A stretch of 64,000 nt of DNA from CADEEN01 sp963783785. Its GTDB lineage: Bacteria > Pseudomonadota > Gammaproteobacteria > Burkholderiales > Burkholderiaceae_C. Location of the stretch: the NCBI GenBank assembly GCA_963783785.1, contig CAWAOQ010000014.1, positions 1-64,000 on the forward strand, given 5' to 3'. A program made the position numbers and the translations under genes. Below the pieces are notes generated by a model. That model had not been told where the DNA came from. It was given only the letters and a program-made list of their open reading frames with translations, and searched no databases. Below, in pieces: positions 30,308 to 39,413 of the stretch (the first letter of the stretch is position 1; the number at the start of each line of letters is the position of its first letter).

Positions 30308-30919
30308 TTGCAAGCCATCGATACGGTCGTCTTTGACATCGGCAACGTCCTGATCCCCTGGGACCCGCGCTGGCTGTTCAACAAGCTGCTGCCCGAAGGC
30401 GCGGCGGTCGCGCGTTTCATGGCCGAGGTCGATTTCACGGCCTGGAACCTGCAGCACGATGCCGGCCAGCCGTTTGCCGAGGGCATCGAGCGTCATGGCC
30501 GGGCCTTCCCGCACTACCGCCACCTTTTCGAAGCCTACTTCCAGCGTTGGGAAGACACCATCGGCGACCCGATCGACGGCACCGTCACGCTGGCGCGCCA
30601 GCTGCGCGCGGCCGGCTATCGCACGCTGGCGCTGACCAATTTCTCATCGGAAACCTTCCCGCGGGCCGTCCGGCTTCATCCCTTTCTCAATGAGTTCGAG
30701 GGCATCGTGGTCTCAGGCGAGGAGAAGCTGACGAAGCCCGACCCGGCGATCTACCGTCTGCTGTGCGAGCGCTACCGTGTCGATCCCTCGCGGGCCGTGT
30801 TCATCGACGACAGCCCGGGCAACGTCGAAGGCGCTCGAGGCATCGGCATGCAGGCCGTGCATTTCCGGTCGGTCGATCAGTTGCGCGAAGCGCTCCTCGG
30901 GCTCGGGCTGAAGATCTGA
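30308..30919 (+). CDS. HAD superfamily hydrolase (class IA phosphatase-like)
   Basis: A 203-residue phosphatase-type protein with all four HAD motifs: VVFDIGNVLIPWD, ALTNFSSETF, the lysine in EKLTKPDPAIY, and FIDDSPGNVEGARGIG. The only start in the right place is TTG 30308; no in-frame ATG lies nearby. Its stop is one base before the nucleotidyltransferase ATG, so the two are co-translated. Substrate unknown; a sugar phosphate or a phosphonate-derived aldehyde is possible. Confidence 0.85.
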   Translation: MQAIDTVVFDIGNVLIPWDPRWLFNKLLPEGAAVARFMAEVDFTAWNLQHDAGQPFAEGIERHGRAFPHYRHLFEAYFQRWEDTIGDPIDGTVTLARQLRAAGYRTLALTNFSSETFPRAVRLHPFLNEFEGIVVSGEEKLTKPDPAIYRLLCERYRVDPSRAVFIDDSPGNVEGARGIGMQAVHFRSVDQLREALLGLGLKI

Positions 30920-30920
30920 A

Positions 30921-31844
30921 ATGGCAGCAGGCGCACCCACGCTGCTCGTTCTTGCCGCCGGCCTGGGCAGCCGCTTCGGCGGCCTCAAGCAGTGCGAGCC
31001 GATGGGGCCGAATGGGGAAACCCTGCTCGACTACGCGGTGTTCGACGCGCACCGGGCCGGATTCGGACGCGTCGTGTTCGTCATTCGCGAAGACATGGCC
31101 AACGCCTTCAGCGCGGGCGTGGACTCACGCTATGGCGGCAGGCTTCGCGTCGACTGCGTCCAGCAGCATCTCGACGACCTGCCCGCCGGCTTCTCGGTGC
31201 CGCGCGGGCGCGTCAAGCCGTGGGGCACGTTGCACGCCGTTCTCGCCGCCCGCGATGCGATCCACGAGCCGTTTGCCGTCATCAATGCCGACGATTTCTA
31301 CGGTCGGGACGCATACCTCCGGGTCGTCGAGTTCTTCCGCACGTCGAATCCACGCCCTGCGGACAAGGACCACTACTGCATGGTGGGCTACGCGCTCAAG
31401 CACACGCTGTCGGACGGCGGCGGCGTCAACCGCGGGATCTGCGTGGCCAAGGGGGGCATGCTGGCGGCGGTCGAGGAACACTTCGACATCGTCGGGCGCG
31501 CCGACGGACGCTGTGACGGACTCAACCTTCGTCGCGAGCGCGTGGAGATCTCGGGCGAGGCTGTGGCGTCGATGAACTTCTGGGGGTTTACCCCAGCCAT
31601 CTTCAACCAGATGCGAGAGCACCTTGTCGCGTTCCTCGGCGAGCGCGGCGACGAACCCCAGGCCGAGTGTCTAATCCCGAGCGTCATCGATACACTGGTG
31701 CGCACAGGTCGGGCGGATTGCAGGATCCTGCCTACCGAGGCCCATTGGTTCGGTGTCACGCATCCGCACGACAAGCCAGAGGGCATGCGGAACATTCTTG
31801 CCTTGATCGCGGCCGGCACCTATCCCAACGTGCTCTGGCCTTGA
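30921..31844 (+). CDS. Nucleotidyltransferase (NDP-sugar pyrophosphorylase-like)
   Basis: A 307-residue Rossmann-type nucleotidyltransferase. The signature LVLAAGLGSRFGGLKQCEPMG near the N terminus binds the NTP, and FAVINADDFYGRDAY supplies the metal aspartates. The C-terminal part (GFTPAIFNQMREHLVAFL, LPTEAHWFGVTHPHD) is group-specific. It directly follows the HAD gene and precedes the ABC importer by 58 bases. It probably activates a phosphorylated intermediate as an NDP or CMP derivative. Confidence 0.83.
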   Translation: MAAGAPTLLVLAAGLGSRFGGLKQCEPMGPNGETLLDYAVFDAHRAGFGRVVFVIREDMANAFSAGVDSRYGGRLRVDCVQQHLDDLPAGFSVPRGRVKPWGTLHAVLAARDAIHEPFAVINADDFYGRDAYLRVVEFFRTSNPRPADKDHYCMVGYALKHTLSDGGGVNRGICVAKGGMLAAVEEHFDIVGRADGRCDGLNLRRERVEISGEAVASMNFWGFTPAIFNQMREHLVAFLGERGDEPQAECLIPSVIDTLVRTGRADCRILPTEAHWFGVTHPHDKPEGMRNILALIAAGTYPNVLWP

Positions 31845-31902
31845 GTCGAGTCCCACAAGTTTGCGGACGCCTATCGTTGAATCAATTGCCAGGAGAACTT
31901 GG

Positions 31903-32883
31903 ATGAAAGCGATGTACAGGATTTCGGCCGCGCTGGCGCTCATCGTTGCGCTGGCCACGCCCGCCACGGCCCAGGAGAAGGTCACGATCTATTCGGCGGC
32001 GCCTCAGGACCTGCTCGATCACGTCATCCCGGCGTTCGAGAAGGCAGCCAAGGTCAAGGTCGACGTGATCAAGGGCGGGTCGGGCGATCTGATCAACCGG
32101 CTCAAGGCAGAAGCCGGACGGACGTCGGCCGACGTCCTGTTCAGCGTATCGACCGACGTGGTCGAGGCCAACTCGAAACTGTTCTCGAAGTATTCGCCCG
32201 AGAACACCAAGTTCCTGGCCGACGCTTTCAAGATCAACGATGCGGCCATTCCGTTCACGGCCGTCGCGACGTCGTTCGGCGTCAACACCAAGCTGCTGAC
32301 CCCTGCCCAGTACCCCAAGACCTGGATCGATCTGGGCAACCCGCTCTACAAGGGCAAGATCTCCGCCGGCCGGCCGGACAAGTCCGGGTCGGCCTTCATT
32401 CAGTTGGCGCTGATCCTGCAGATCTACGGCGAAGAAAAGGGCTGGGGCATCTACGGCAAGATTCTCGACAACGCCGTGCTGTCGAACAGTTCGGGCGCGG
32501 TCTCGAAATTCGTCAACGACGGTGAGGCGACCGTCGGCCTGTCCAACGAAGACACCCTGCTGCGCTACAAGGTCGGCGGCGGCCCGGTCGAGTTGCTCTA
32601 TCCGACCGACGGCACGTCGGCCATCGCCGATGTCATGGCGCTGACTGCCAATCCGGCCAATCCGCAGGGCGGCAAGGCCTTCATCAATTTCATGTTGTCC
32701 AAGGAAGCGCAGGAAATCCTGGACTCCGTCGGTCGTCGCCCGGTTCGCGCCGACGTGGTGCCGACGAGCGCGCTGACGCCGCTGAGCAAGCTGAAGCTGG
32801 TCAAGTACGACGACGATTGGGCGGGCGCCAACCGCGCGAGGATCCTGGCCAAGTGGAACGAGCTGCTGCTCAACAAGAAGTAG
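31903..32883 (+). CDS. ABC transporter substrate-binding protein (ferric/AEP-type family)
   Basis: Periplasmic receptor of 326 residues with a signal peptide (ISAALALIVALATPATAQ). The mature start EKVTIYSAAPQDLLDHVIPAFEK and the hinge QYPKTWIDLGNPLYKGKISAG place it in the FbpA/PotD-like class that also holds 2-aminoethylphosphonate receptors. I see no adjacent-tyrosine motif typical of ferric-binding FbpA, so iron is doubtful. ATG 31903 follows AGGAG. First gene of a complete importer. Confidence 0.83.
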   Translation: MKAMYRISAALALIVALATPATAQEKVTIYSAAPQDLLDHVIPAFEKAAKVKVDVIKGGSGDLINRLKAEAGRTSADVLFSVSTDVVEANSKLFSKYSPENTKFLADAFKINDAAIPFTAVATSFGVNTKLLTPAQYPKTWIDLGNPLYKGKISAGRPDKSGSAFIQLALILQIYGEEKGWGIYGKILDNAVLSNSSGAVSKFVNDGEATVGLSNEDTLLRYKVGGGPVELLYPTDGTSAIADVMALTANPANPQGGKAFINFMLSKEAQEILDSVGRRPVRADVVPTSALTPLSKLKLVKYDDDWAGANRARILAKWNELLLNKK

Positions 32884-32889
32884 CCGCCC

Positions 32890-33972
32890 ATGGCCCATGT
32901 CCAACTGAGGAACATCAGGAAGACCTATGGCACCCATGTCGCCCTGAACGACGTCACTCTCAGCATCGCCCGTGGCGCGTTCTTCACGCTGCTCGGGCCG
33001 AGCGGTTGCGGCAAGACGACGCTGCTGCGCGCGATCGCCGGGTTTCATCAACAAGACGCCGGCGACATCCTGCTGGAAGGCCAATCGATCGGGCACCTGG
33101 GCGCCAACAAGCGCAACGTGGGCATGGTCTTTCAGGACTACGCGGTCTTTCCGCACCTCAGCGTCTTCGATAACGTGGCCTTCGGCCTGGTGCAGCAGAA
33201 GTTGCCGACGGCCGAGATCCGCGAGCGGGTCGGCGCGATCCTGACGACGGTCCAGCTCGATCAGCACGCCGCACGGATGCCGCACCAGCTGAGCGGCGGA
33301 CAACAGCAGCGCGTCGGCCTGGCACGGGCGTTGGTCATCCGGCCCAAGGTGCTGCTGATGGACGAACCCTTGTCCAATCTCGACGCCAAGCTGCGGGTCG
33401 AACTGCGGCGCGACATCCGCACACTGCAGCAGTCGCTGGACATCACCACCGTGTACGTGACGCACGACCAGGAAGAGGCACTGTCGATCTCCGACCAGGT
33501 GTGCGTGATGGTCGACGGCGTCGTGCAGCAGGTGGACACGCCCTGGGTCATCTACAACCGCCCTGCCAACCGCTTCGTCGCGTCCTTCGTCGGCAGCAAC
33601 AACTTCCTTTCACTGGACGTCGATGCCGGCGGCGCGGCGCGCGTGTTGGGCCAGGCGCTGGAGCTCCCCTCCGCGGTGCGCCGCGTGGACGCCAAGGGTC
33701 TGGTGGCGTCGATCCGCCCGGAGCAGGTCGTCGTCGACACGGCGTTTGCCGAGCCCGGGGTCCGGGTGCAGGCGACCGTGCGCCAGTCGATGTTCACCGG
33801 TCGCGAGTTGCAGCTGTCGGTCGAGGTCGCCGGCCACGGCCTGCTCGACGTGCTGACGGCGCCGAGCGCGGCGATGATGGCCCTCCAGCCAGGCAGCGCG
33901 GTGCAGATCGGCATCAAGGCGCAGGACCTGAACTTCTTCGCTGCCGGCGACACCGGCGCCTTGCTGCAATGA
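32890..33972 (+). CDS. ABC transporter ATP-binding protein (FbpC/PotA-like)
   Basis: Complete ATPase of 360 residues: Walker A GPSGCGKTTLLRAI, Q-loop VFQDYAVFPHLSVFDNVAFGL, signature LSGGQQQRVGLARAL, Walker B LLMDEPLSNLDAKLR, switch VTHDQEEALSIS and a C-terminal TOBE domain from about residue 240. Starts seven bases after the receptor stop and overlaps the permease start (ATGA). Confidence 0.92.
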   Translation: MAHVQLRNIRKTYGTHVALNDVTLSIARGAFFTLLGPSGCGKTTLLRAIAGFHQQDAGDILLEGQSIGHLGANKRNVGMVFQDYAVFPHLSVFDNVAFGLVQQKLPTAEIRERVGAILTTVQLDQHAARMPHQLSGGQQQRVGLARALVIRPKVLLMDEPLSNLDAKLRVELRRDIRTLQQSLDITTVYVTHDQEEALSISDQVCVMVDGVVQQVDTPWVIYNRPANRFVASFVGSNNFLSLDVDAGGAARVLGQALELPSAVRRVDAKGLVASIRPEQVVVDTAFAEPGVRVQATVRQSMFTGRELQLSVEVAGHGLLDVLTAPSAAMMALQPGSAVQIGIKAQDLNFFAAGDTGALLQ

Positions 33973-35654
33973 AAGCACCGGCCATCGCCGCACCGGTCGG
34001 GCCGCGCGGCCGTTTGCCGATCGATTTCTGGTCGGTCGTCATGGCGCTTTCGTTGCTGGTCGTCGCGCTGGTGCTGGTCTGGCCGATCCTGCAGGTCCTG
34101 CTGCTCGGGTTCTTCGATCCCGAATCGCACCAGGTTTCCTTCGGCGGCTACGTCAAGCTCCTGACGCATCCGTACTACCTGGGGGCGCTCTGGAACACCG
34201 TGCTGGTCGGCGTCGGCGGCATGGTCGGCGCGTGCCTGCTGGGCGTGCCGCTGGCCTATTGCATGGCGCGCTACGTCGTCAAGGGACGCGGCGTGATCAC
34301 CACGCTGGCCGTCATGGCCCTGGTGTCGCCGCCCTTCATCGGCGCCTATTCGTGGATCGTCGTGCTCGGCAACAGCGGCTGGCTGACCCTGCAGATGAAG
34401 TCGCTGGGCGTCACCTTGCCGACCATCTACGGCATGCCCGGCATCATCCTGGTGTTCAGCCTGAAGTTCTTTCCCTTCGTCTACCTGATGACGGAAAGTG
34501 CCCTGCGCAACATCAACCGCTCGTTCGAGGAAGCGGCCGAGAACCTCGGATGCAGCTCGCGGCAGCGCTTCTTCAAGGTGACCTTGCCGCTGGTCTTTCC
34601 GGCCACGAGTTCCGGCGCCATCCTGTGCTTCGTGCTGTCGATCGCCGACTTCGGCACGCCGTCGATCATCGGCCGCGACTTGCGGACGCTGTCGACGCTG
34701 GCCTACAACCAGTACACCTCGGAAATGGGCGGCACGCCGACCATGGCCGTCAGCATATCGATGCTGATGATCGTCATCTCGATGCTGGCAGTGATGCTGC
34801 AGCGCCACCTGATCGGCAAGCGACGCTATGCCGGTTCGATGACCAACCGCCATGTGCAAGAGCCGATTGCCGGCCTCCGCGCGGTGGCGGTCCACGCCCT
34901 GTGCTACGGCGTCGTCGGGTTGGCGACCTTGCCGATCGCCGTGGTCGTCTACACCTCGTTCCTGCAGACCAAGGGCCCGGTCTTCAGCGGCGGCTTCGGC
35001 CTCAACAGCTATGCGCGCGTGATCACCGAAGTGCCGGATGTCATCTTCAACACCTTCAGCTTTTCGCTGATCGCGACCCTGCTCATCACGATGGCCGGCG
35101 GGCTCATGTCCTACATCATCGTGCGCCGGGAGTCGAAGTGGGCGGGCTTCCTCGACTCGATCCTGATGGTCCCCTACGTCGTGCCCGGCGTGGTCATGGC
35201 CATCGGTTTCCTGCTGACGTTCAACAAGGCGCCGCTCGACCTGGTGGGCACCGGCTCGATCATCGTGCTGATCCTGTTCATCCGGCGGCTGCCCTATGGT
35301 GTGCGCGCAACCAGTTCGGTGCTTCGCCAGATCAAGCCGTCGATCGAGGAAGCCGCCGTCAGTCTCGGCGCGTCGCCGGCCAAGGCCTTCCTGACCGTGA
35401 CCGTGCCGCTGATGCTGCCCGGCATCATTGCCGGCGCGATGATGAGCTTCATCACCGCGATCAACGAGTTGTCGTCGACCCTGTTGCTCTACACCGCGCG
35501 GACGACCACGATGCCGGTGAAGGTGTACAGCGCGGTGCTCGATGGCGAGTTCGGCATTGCCGCGGCGTTGTCGACCCTGCTGCTGGTGAGTTCCGGGCTC
35601 TGCGTGTACGGCGTGCTGCACTTCTCGCAGTCGAAGGAAAACGCGTTCGTCTGA
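33969..35654 (+). CDS. ABC transporter permease, fused double-domain (FbpB-like)
   Basis: A 561-residue protein with two BPD_transp_1 domains, about 12 helices. The two EAA loops are NRSFEEAAENLGCSSRQRFFKVTLPLVFP and KPSIEEAAVSLGASPAKAFLTVTVPL, so one polypeptide forms the whole channel. This double permease is typical of ferric and phosphonate-type importers. No gene break. Its stop is 18 bases from the convergent SDR stop. Confidence 0.9.
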   Translation: MKAPAIAAPVGPRGRLPIDFWSVVMALSLLVVALVLVWPILQVLLLGFFDPESHQVSFGGYVKLLTHPYYLGALWNTVLVGVGGMVGACLLGVPLAYCMARYVVKGRGVITTLAVMALVSPPFIGAYSWIVVLGNSGWLTLQMKSLGVTLPTIYGMPGIILVFSLKFFPFVYLMTESALRNINRSFEEAAENLGCSSRQRFFKVTLPLVFPATSSGAILCFVLSIADFGTPSIIGRDLRTLSTLAYNQYTSEMGGTPTMAVSISMLMIVISMLAVMLQRHLIGKRRYAGSMTNRHVQEPIAGLRAVAVHALCYGVVGLATLPIAVVVYTSFLQTKGPVFSGGFGLNSYARVITEVPDVIFNTFSFSLIATLLITMAGGLMSYIIVRRESKWAGFLDSILMVPYVVPGVVMAIGFLLTFNKAPLDLVGTGSIIVLILFIRRLPYGVRATSSVLRQIKPSIEEAAVSLGASPAKAFLTVTVPLMLPGIIAGAMMSFITAINELSSTLLLYTARTTTMPVKVYSAVLDGEFGIAAALSTLLLVSSGLCVYGVLHFSQSKENAFV

Positions 35655-35671
35655 GCGCAGGCGAGCCCGGG

Positions 35672-36484
35672 CTAGACCCAGCCGGCATCCACCTTGAACT
35701 CCTGCGCGGTGCACATCGCGGCATCGTCGGAGGCCAGAAAGAGCACCATGCGCGCGATGTCGTGCGGCAGCAGCTTGTCGGGCAGGCACTGGTTTCTGGC
35801 GATGTCCTCTTCGCCGGCCGCATCGAGCCAGAGCGTCATCTGGCGCTCCGTCATGACCCAGCCGGGAGACACCGTGTTGATGCGGATCCGGTCCTTGCCG
35901 AGGGTCTTGGCCAGGCCACGCGTCAACCCGTTCACCGATGACTTGGCGATCGCGTAGCACGGGAACCCCGCACCCTTGCCCTGCCACCCGGTGGAGCCCA
36001 GGTTGATGATCGAGCCCTGGCCCAGCCTGCGCATGCCCGGCACCACGGCTTGAATGGCGAACAATGCCGGCCGTTCGTTGATCGCCATGCGGTCCTCGTA
36101 GTAGGCCGGCGTGATCTGCTCGAGCGTGTGCCGGTCGTCGTTGGCGACGTTGTTGACCAGCACCGAGAAGTCCCCCAGCGCTTGCGCGGCAGCGGCCATC
36201 GTCGACTGAAGGGCCTCGATGTCCCGGACGTCGCACGCCTGCCACCAAGGGCGCGGCAGTCCGGCCTCGGCCAGGCCCGTGACAAGACCTTCGCTGGCTT
36301 CGCGGGCCACGTCGATGAAGGCCACGCGCGCACCTTGCTGTGCGAAAGCCGTGACGATGGCGGCACCGATGCCGCTGCCACCGCCGGTCACGAACACCGA
36401 GCGACCGCGCAAGCTCGGGAACGTTGCCAGGGTCTCCGCGGCTGGAACGGGCCTCGATCCGGTGGGAACAGTGTTCATGGTCAT
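35672..36484 (-). CDS. SDR family oxidoreductase
   Basis: Classical short-chain dehydrogenase, 270 residues: cofactor motif FVTGGGSGIGAAIV, VLVNNVAND, and the catalytic Ser-Tyr-Lys as NLGSTGWQG and YAIAKSSVNGLTRG. The C-terminal part AMCTAQEFKVDAGWV is usual. Two starts, 36484 and 36478, are in frame (MTM). It is convergent with the ABC importer and likely works on the same or a related compound, but this is inference. Confidence 0.87.
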   Translation of the reverse strand: MTMNTVPTGSRPVPAAETLATFPSLRGRSVFVTGGGSGIGAAIVTAFAQQGARVAFIDVAREASEGLVTGLAEAGLPRPWWQACDVRDIEALQSTMAAAAQALGDFSVLVNNVANDDRHTLEQITPAYYEDRMAINERPALFAIQAVVPGMRRLGQGSIINLGSTGWQGKGAGFPCYAIAKSSVNGLTRGLAKTLGKDRIRINTVSPGWVMTERQMTLWLDAAGEEDIARNQCLPDKLLPHDIARMVLFLASDDAAMCTAQEFKVDAGWV

Positions 36485-36524
36485 GGGCCCGTCGGGAAGA
36501 ACGGCGCGTTGCGCCGCTCGCCAA

Positions 36525-36550
36525 GAAAAAAGCCCCTGATGGACAGGGGC
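36525..36550 (-). terminator. Rho-independent terminator after tRNA-Ser
   Basis: On the minus strand GCCCCTG-TCCAT-CAGGGGC is followed by a six-T run. It lies 11 bases beyond the tRNA 3' end. Confidence 0.85.
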
Positions 36551-36560
36551 CCGGACTGGC

Positions 36561-36651
36561 TGGCGGAGTCGGAGGGATTCGAACCCTCGATGCGCTTTTG
36601 GCACATACTCCCTTAGCAGGGGAGCACCTTCGGCCACTCGGTCACGACTCC
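36561..36651 (-). tRNA. tRNA-Ser (GCU)
   Basis: 91 nt on the minus strand, class II with a long variable arm and encoded 3' CCA. The acceptor GGAGTCG pairs with CGACTCC. Anticodon loop CTGCTAA gives GCU, reading AGC/AGU. T-loop GGTTCGAATCC is standard. Confidence 0.95.
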
Positions 36652-36694
36652 AGTGGCGCGGATTCTAGCAGCGGACCCTGCTGCGCACGATGGG

Positions 36695-37969
36695 TCAGGC
36701 AGTGACGGGGCCGCCCTCCAATTCGAACGCCCGGTGAAGTGCACGCACCGCGAGTTCCATGTACTTTTCGTCGATGACCACGCTGGTCTTGATCTCGCTC
36801 GTCGAGATCATCTGGATGTTGATGCCCTCCTCGGACAGCGTGCCGAACATCTTGGCTGCGACGCCAACGTGGCTCTTCATGCCGATGCCGACGATGCTGA
36901 CCTTGCAGATGCGCGGGTCACCGCTCACCTCGGCCGCACCCGTGGCCGGAGCCACCTGGCTCTTCAGCAGGTCGAGCGTGCGCTGGTAGTCGTTGCGATG
37001 CACGGTGAACGAGAAATCGGTCTTGCCGTCGCGCGACACGTTCTGGATGATCACGTCGACGTCGATGTTGGCCTCGGCCACGGCACCGAGGATGCGGTAG
37101 GCCACGCCCGGCTTGTCGGGCACCCCGAGCACGGTGACCTTGGCTTCGTCGCGGTTGAAGGCGATACCCGAGACAACGGCTTGTTCCATGTTTGCATCTT
37201 CCTCGAAAGTGATCAGCGTGCCCGACTTGGCTTCTTCTTCGATCGGGATGTCCCAGTCGGTGAAGCTCGACAGCACGCGCAGCGGCACGCGGTACTTGCC
37301 GGCGAACTCAACCGACCGGATCTGCAGCACCTTGGAGCCCAGGCTGGCCATCTCGAGCATCTCCTCGAAGCTGACGGTGGTCAGCCGCCGGGCCTCGGGC
37401 ACGACGCGGGGGTCGGTGGTGTAGACGCCGTCGACATCGGTGTAGATCAGGCACTCGTCCGCCTTCATCGCAGCGGCGACCGCCACCGCCGAGGTGTCGC
37501 TGCCGCCGCGGCCCAGCGTCGTCACGCGGCCCTCGCTGTCGATGCCCTGGAAGCCGGTGATGATGACCACGCGGCCCGCGGCCAGATCGGCCCGCACCTT
37601 GGTGTCGTCGATGCTCTCGATGCGCGCCTTGGTGTAGGCCGAGTCGGTGACGATCGGAACCTGCCAGCCGGCGTAGCTGACCGCATCCAGCCCCTCGGTC
37701 ATCAGCGCGAGGGACAGCAGCCCGACCGAAACCTGCTCGCCGGTGGCGGCGATGGTGTCGAGTTCGCGCATCACGGCCGTCGTCGTCTGCGCCGGCGAGA
37801 CTTCCTTGGCGAGTGCGAGCAGGCGGTTGGTTTCGCCGCTCATCGCCGACGGGACGACGACGATCTGGTGCCCCGCGCGGACCCACTTGGCCACGCGCTT
37901 GGCGACGTTTCGAATGCGCTCGGTCGACCCCATCGAGGTGCCGCCGTATTTGTGAACGATCAGTGCCAT
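36695..37969 (-). CDS. lysC: Aspartate kinase
   Basis: First enzyme of the Lys/Met/Thr pathway, 424 residues. ATP and aspartate sites IVHKYGGTSMGSTERI and TLGRGGSDTSAVAVAAAM, followed by two ACT domains (VTVLGVPDKPGVAYRILGAV and VSIVGIGMKSHVGVAAKMF), which give feedback control by lysine/threonine. ATG 37969 was chosen from MALIVHKYGGTSM. Possible internal starts for the beta subunit were not resolved. Confidence 0.94.
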   Translation of the reverse strand: MALIVHKYGGTSMGSTERIRNVAKRVAKWVRAGHQIVVVPSAMSGETNRLLALAKEVSPAQTTTAVMRELDTIAATGEQVSVGLLSLALMTEGLDAVSYAGWQVPIVTDSAYTKARIESIDDTKVRADLAAGRVVIITGFQGIDSEGRVTTLGRGGSDTSAVAVAAAMKADECLIYTDVDGVYTTDPRVVPEARRLTTVSFEEMLEMASLGSKVLQIRSVEFAGKYRVPLRVLSSFTDWDIPIEEEAKSGTLITFEEDANMEQAVVSGIAFNRDEAKVTVLGVPDKPGVAYRILGAVAEANIDVDVIIQNVSRDGKTDFSFTVHRNDYQRTLDLLKSQVAPATGAAEVSGDPRICKVSIVGIGMKSHVGVAAKMFGTLSEEGINIQMISTSEIKTSVVIDEKYMELAVRALHRAFELEGGPVTA

Positions 37970-38043
37970 GGCAGGTCCGGAGCTTCTTGTCGCGGGCAAA
38001 GCGGGCTATTTTATCGGCCTGCGTTGTGCCGCCAGTGTGCGGG

Positions 38044-39366
38044 TCACGGCTGACGCACCCATGACAGGGCGAACTGCGGTTCGCCAGCCGCTGCCTGCGC
38101 TCGCGCATCGATGCCCAGGCCGGGCACGAACAGCAGCCGGCCATCGGCGTCGAACAGCAACGGCGCATCGCGTTGCCATGCCGGCACGCCGGCGGCCTGG
38201 AACTGCTTCTTCAGGCTTCGCGGCGGTGTGCCCGGCGCACGCTGGAAACGTTCGCCACCCTCGCGGGCGCGCCACAGTGCCAGCCGCACGCTGGCCGGCG
38301 TCACGCCGCCCTCTCCCGCCGCGATGACACGCAGTGCCCCACCCTGCCCCGCCACCGGATACAGACCGGGGCCGGTGACGCCGGCTCGCTGCGGCAATGG
38401 GGCGCGCCCTGGTCTGTCGTCGTCAGGCGGCAGATGCGTCGCCTCGAGCCGACCGCGGTAGCGCCGCAGCGTGACCGCGCCGCACGGCCACTGGGCCAGA
38501 CCGGTTGCGGGCAGTTCCTGCATCAGACGATCGATCAGCGACTGCGGGGCCCCGCGGTCGAGCCGCATGCGCAGCCATGCACGCAAGGCATTGGCGCGGC
38601 GCGCAGGGCTGAGACCGCGCCAGGGCATGAGGCGCAATGCGGCGCCGTCGCACACTGCAGCAAGGTCGGCGTGCGTGAACTCGGCCAATGCCGCCTGCGC
38701 CTCGGCACAGCGCGCCGCCGCATCGGCCAGCACGGTCTCGGCATCCGGAAAGGCCTGGCGCAATGCGGGCATCACCTGGGCCCGCAGACGACTGCGCGCG
38801 TAGCGCGGATCGGCATTGCTCGGGTCGTCGACGCACCTCAGGCGGTGGCGGCGGGCGTACTGTTCGATCGCCGCATGCGAATGGTTCAACCAGGGCCGGA
38901 TCCAGACGATGCGATCCCGCTCTACCCGCTGCGGCATCGCCGCCAGCCCGGCCGGGCCGGCACCACGCAGCGCCTGCAGCAGGAAGGTTTCGGCCTGGTC
39001 GCGGCGGTGATGCGCCAGCAAGACGATGTCGGCCCCTGCGTCACCGGCCATCGCGGTGAGTGCGAGGTAGCGGCGGTGACGTGCCCACGCCTCGACGCTC
39101 TCGCCGGCCGACGGTCGGCCAGCGAGGCGCTGCATCGCGAAGCGCAGCGGCCAGCCCTCGGCTCGCCAGCGTCGGCAGGTGGCGGCGACGAAATCCGCCC
39201 AGTCGTCGGCGGCCGGCTGCAAGCCATGATGCACGTGCAGCGCGACGACCTCGATGCCGAGCGGCTTGGCCGCGCGCAATGTGCAGTGCAGCAGCGCCAT
39301 CGAATCGCGGCCGCCGCTGACGGCCACCGCGACAATCCCGGGCGTCGCCCCCGAGGCACTTCGCAC
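38044..39366 (-). CDS. tilS: tRNA(Ile)-lysidine synthetase
   Basis: Modifies the CAU anticodon of isoleucine tRNA. PP-loop AVAVSGGRDSMALLHC, then HVHHGLQPAADDWADF, LLAHHRRDQAETFLLQALRGAG and ARSRLRAQVMPAL. C-terminal TilS domain ends near WRAREGGERF and KKQFQAAGVP. About 440 residues. No ATG precedes the PP-loop in this frame; GTG 39366 at the edge of a repeat is the likely start. Together with accA it forms a common betaproteobacterial pair. Confidence 0.88.
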   Translation of the reverse strand: MRSASGATPGIVAVAVSGGRDSMALLHCTLRAAKPLGIEVVALHVHHGLQPAADDWADFVAATCRRWRAEGWPLRFAMQRLAGRPSAGESVEAWARHRRYLALTAMAGDAGADIVLLAHHRRDQAETFLLQALRGAGPAGLAAMPQRVERDRIVWIRPWLNHSHAAIEQYARRHRLRCVDDPSNADPRYARSRLRAQVMPALRQAFPDAETVLADAAARCAEAQAALAEFTHADLAAVCDGAALRLMPWRGLSPARRANALRAWLRMRLDRGAPQSLIDRLMQELPATGLAQWPCGAVTLRRYRGRLEATHLPPDDDRPGRAPLPQRAGVTGPGLYPVAGQGGALRVIAAGEGGVTPASVRLALWRAREGGERFQRAPGTPPRSLKKQFQAAGVPAWQRDAPLLFDADGRLLFVPGLGIDARAQAAAGEPQFALSWVRQP

Positions 39367-39413
39367 CGCCCCCCCGAGGGGGATTGAGCGCCTTGGGAGC
39401 GGCCCGGCGGCGC
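39367..39413. repeat. GC-rich dispersed hairpin element, copy 2
   Basis: Repeats CCCCCGAGGGGG and CTTGGGAGCGGCCCGGCG exactly as in the element at 13302-13358. It fills the accA-tilS gap and probably contains or borders the tilS start. Confidence 0.55.

Noticed and set aside
33552..36524. 990-codon open frame on the minus strand
   Set aside because: It runs antisense to the importer genes and joins the SDR in a shifted frame. Composition is His/Asp/Arg-rich without domains, as expected for a shadow of high-GC genes.
36561..36651. tRNA-Ser as an integration site
   Set aside because: No integrase gene, direct repeat of the tRNA end or foreign composition appears on either side.
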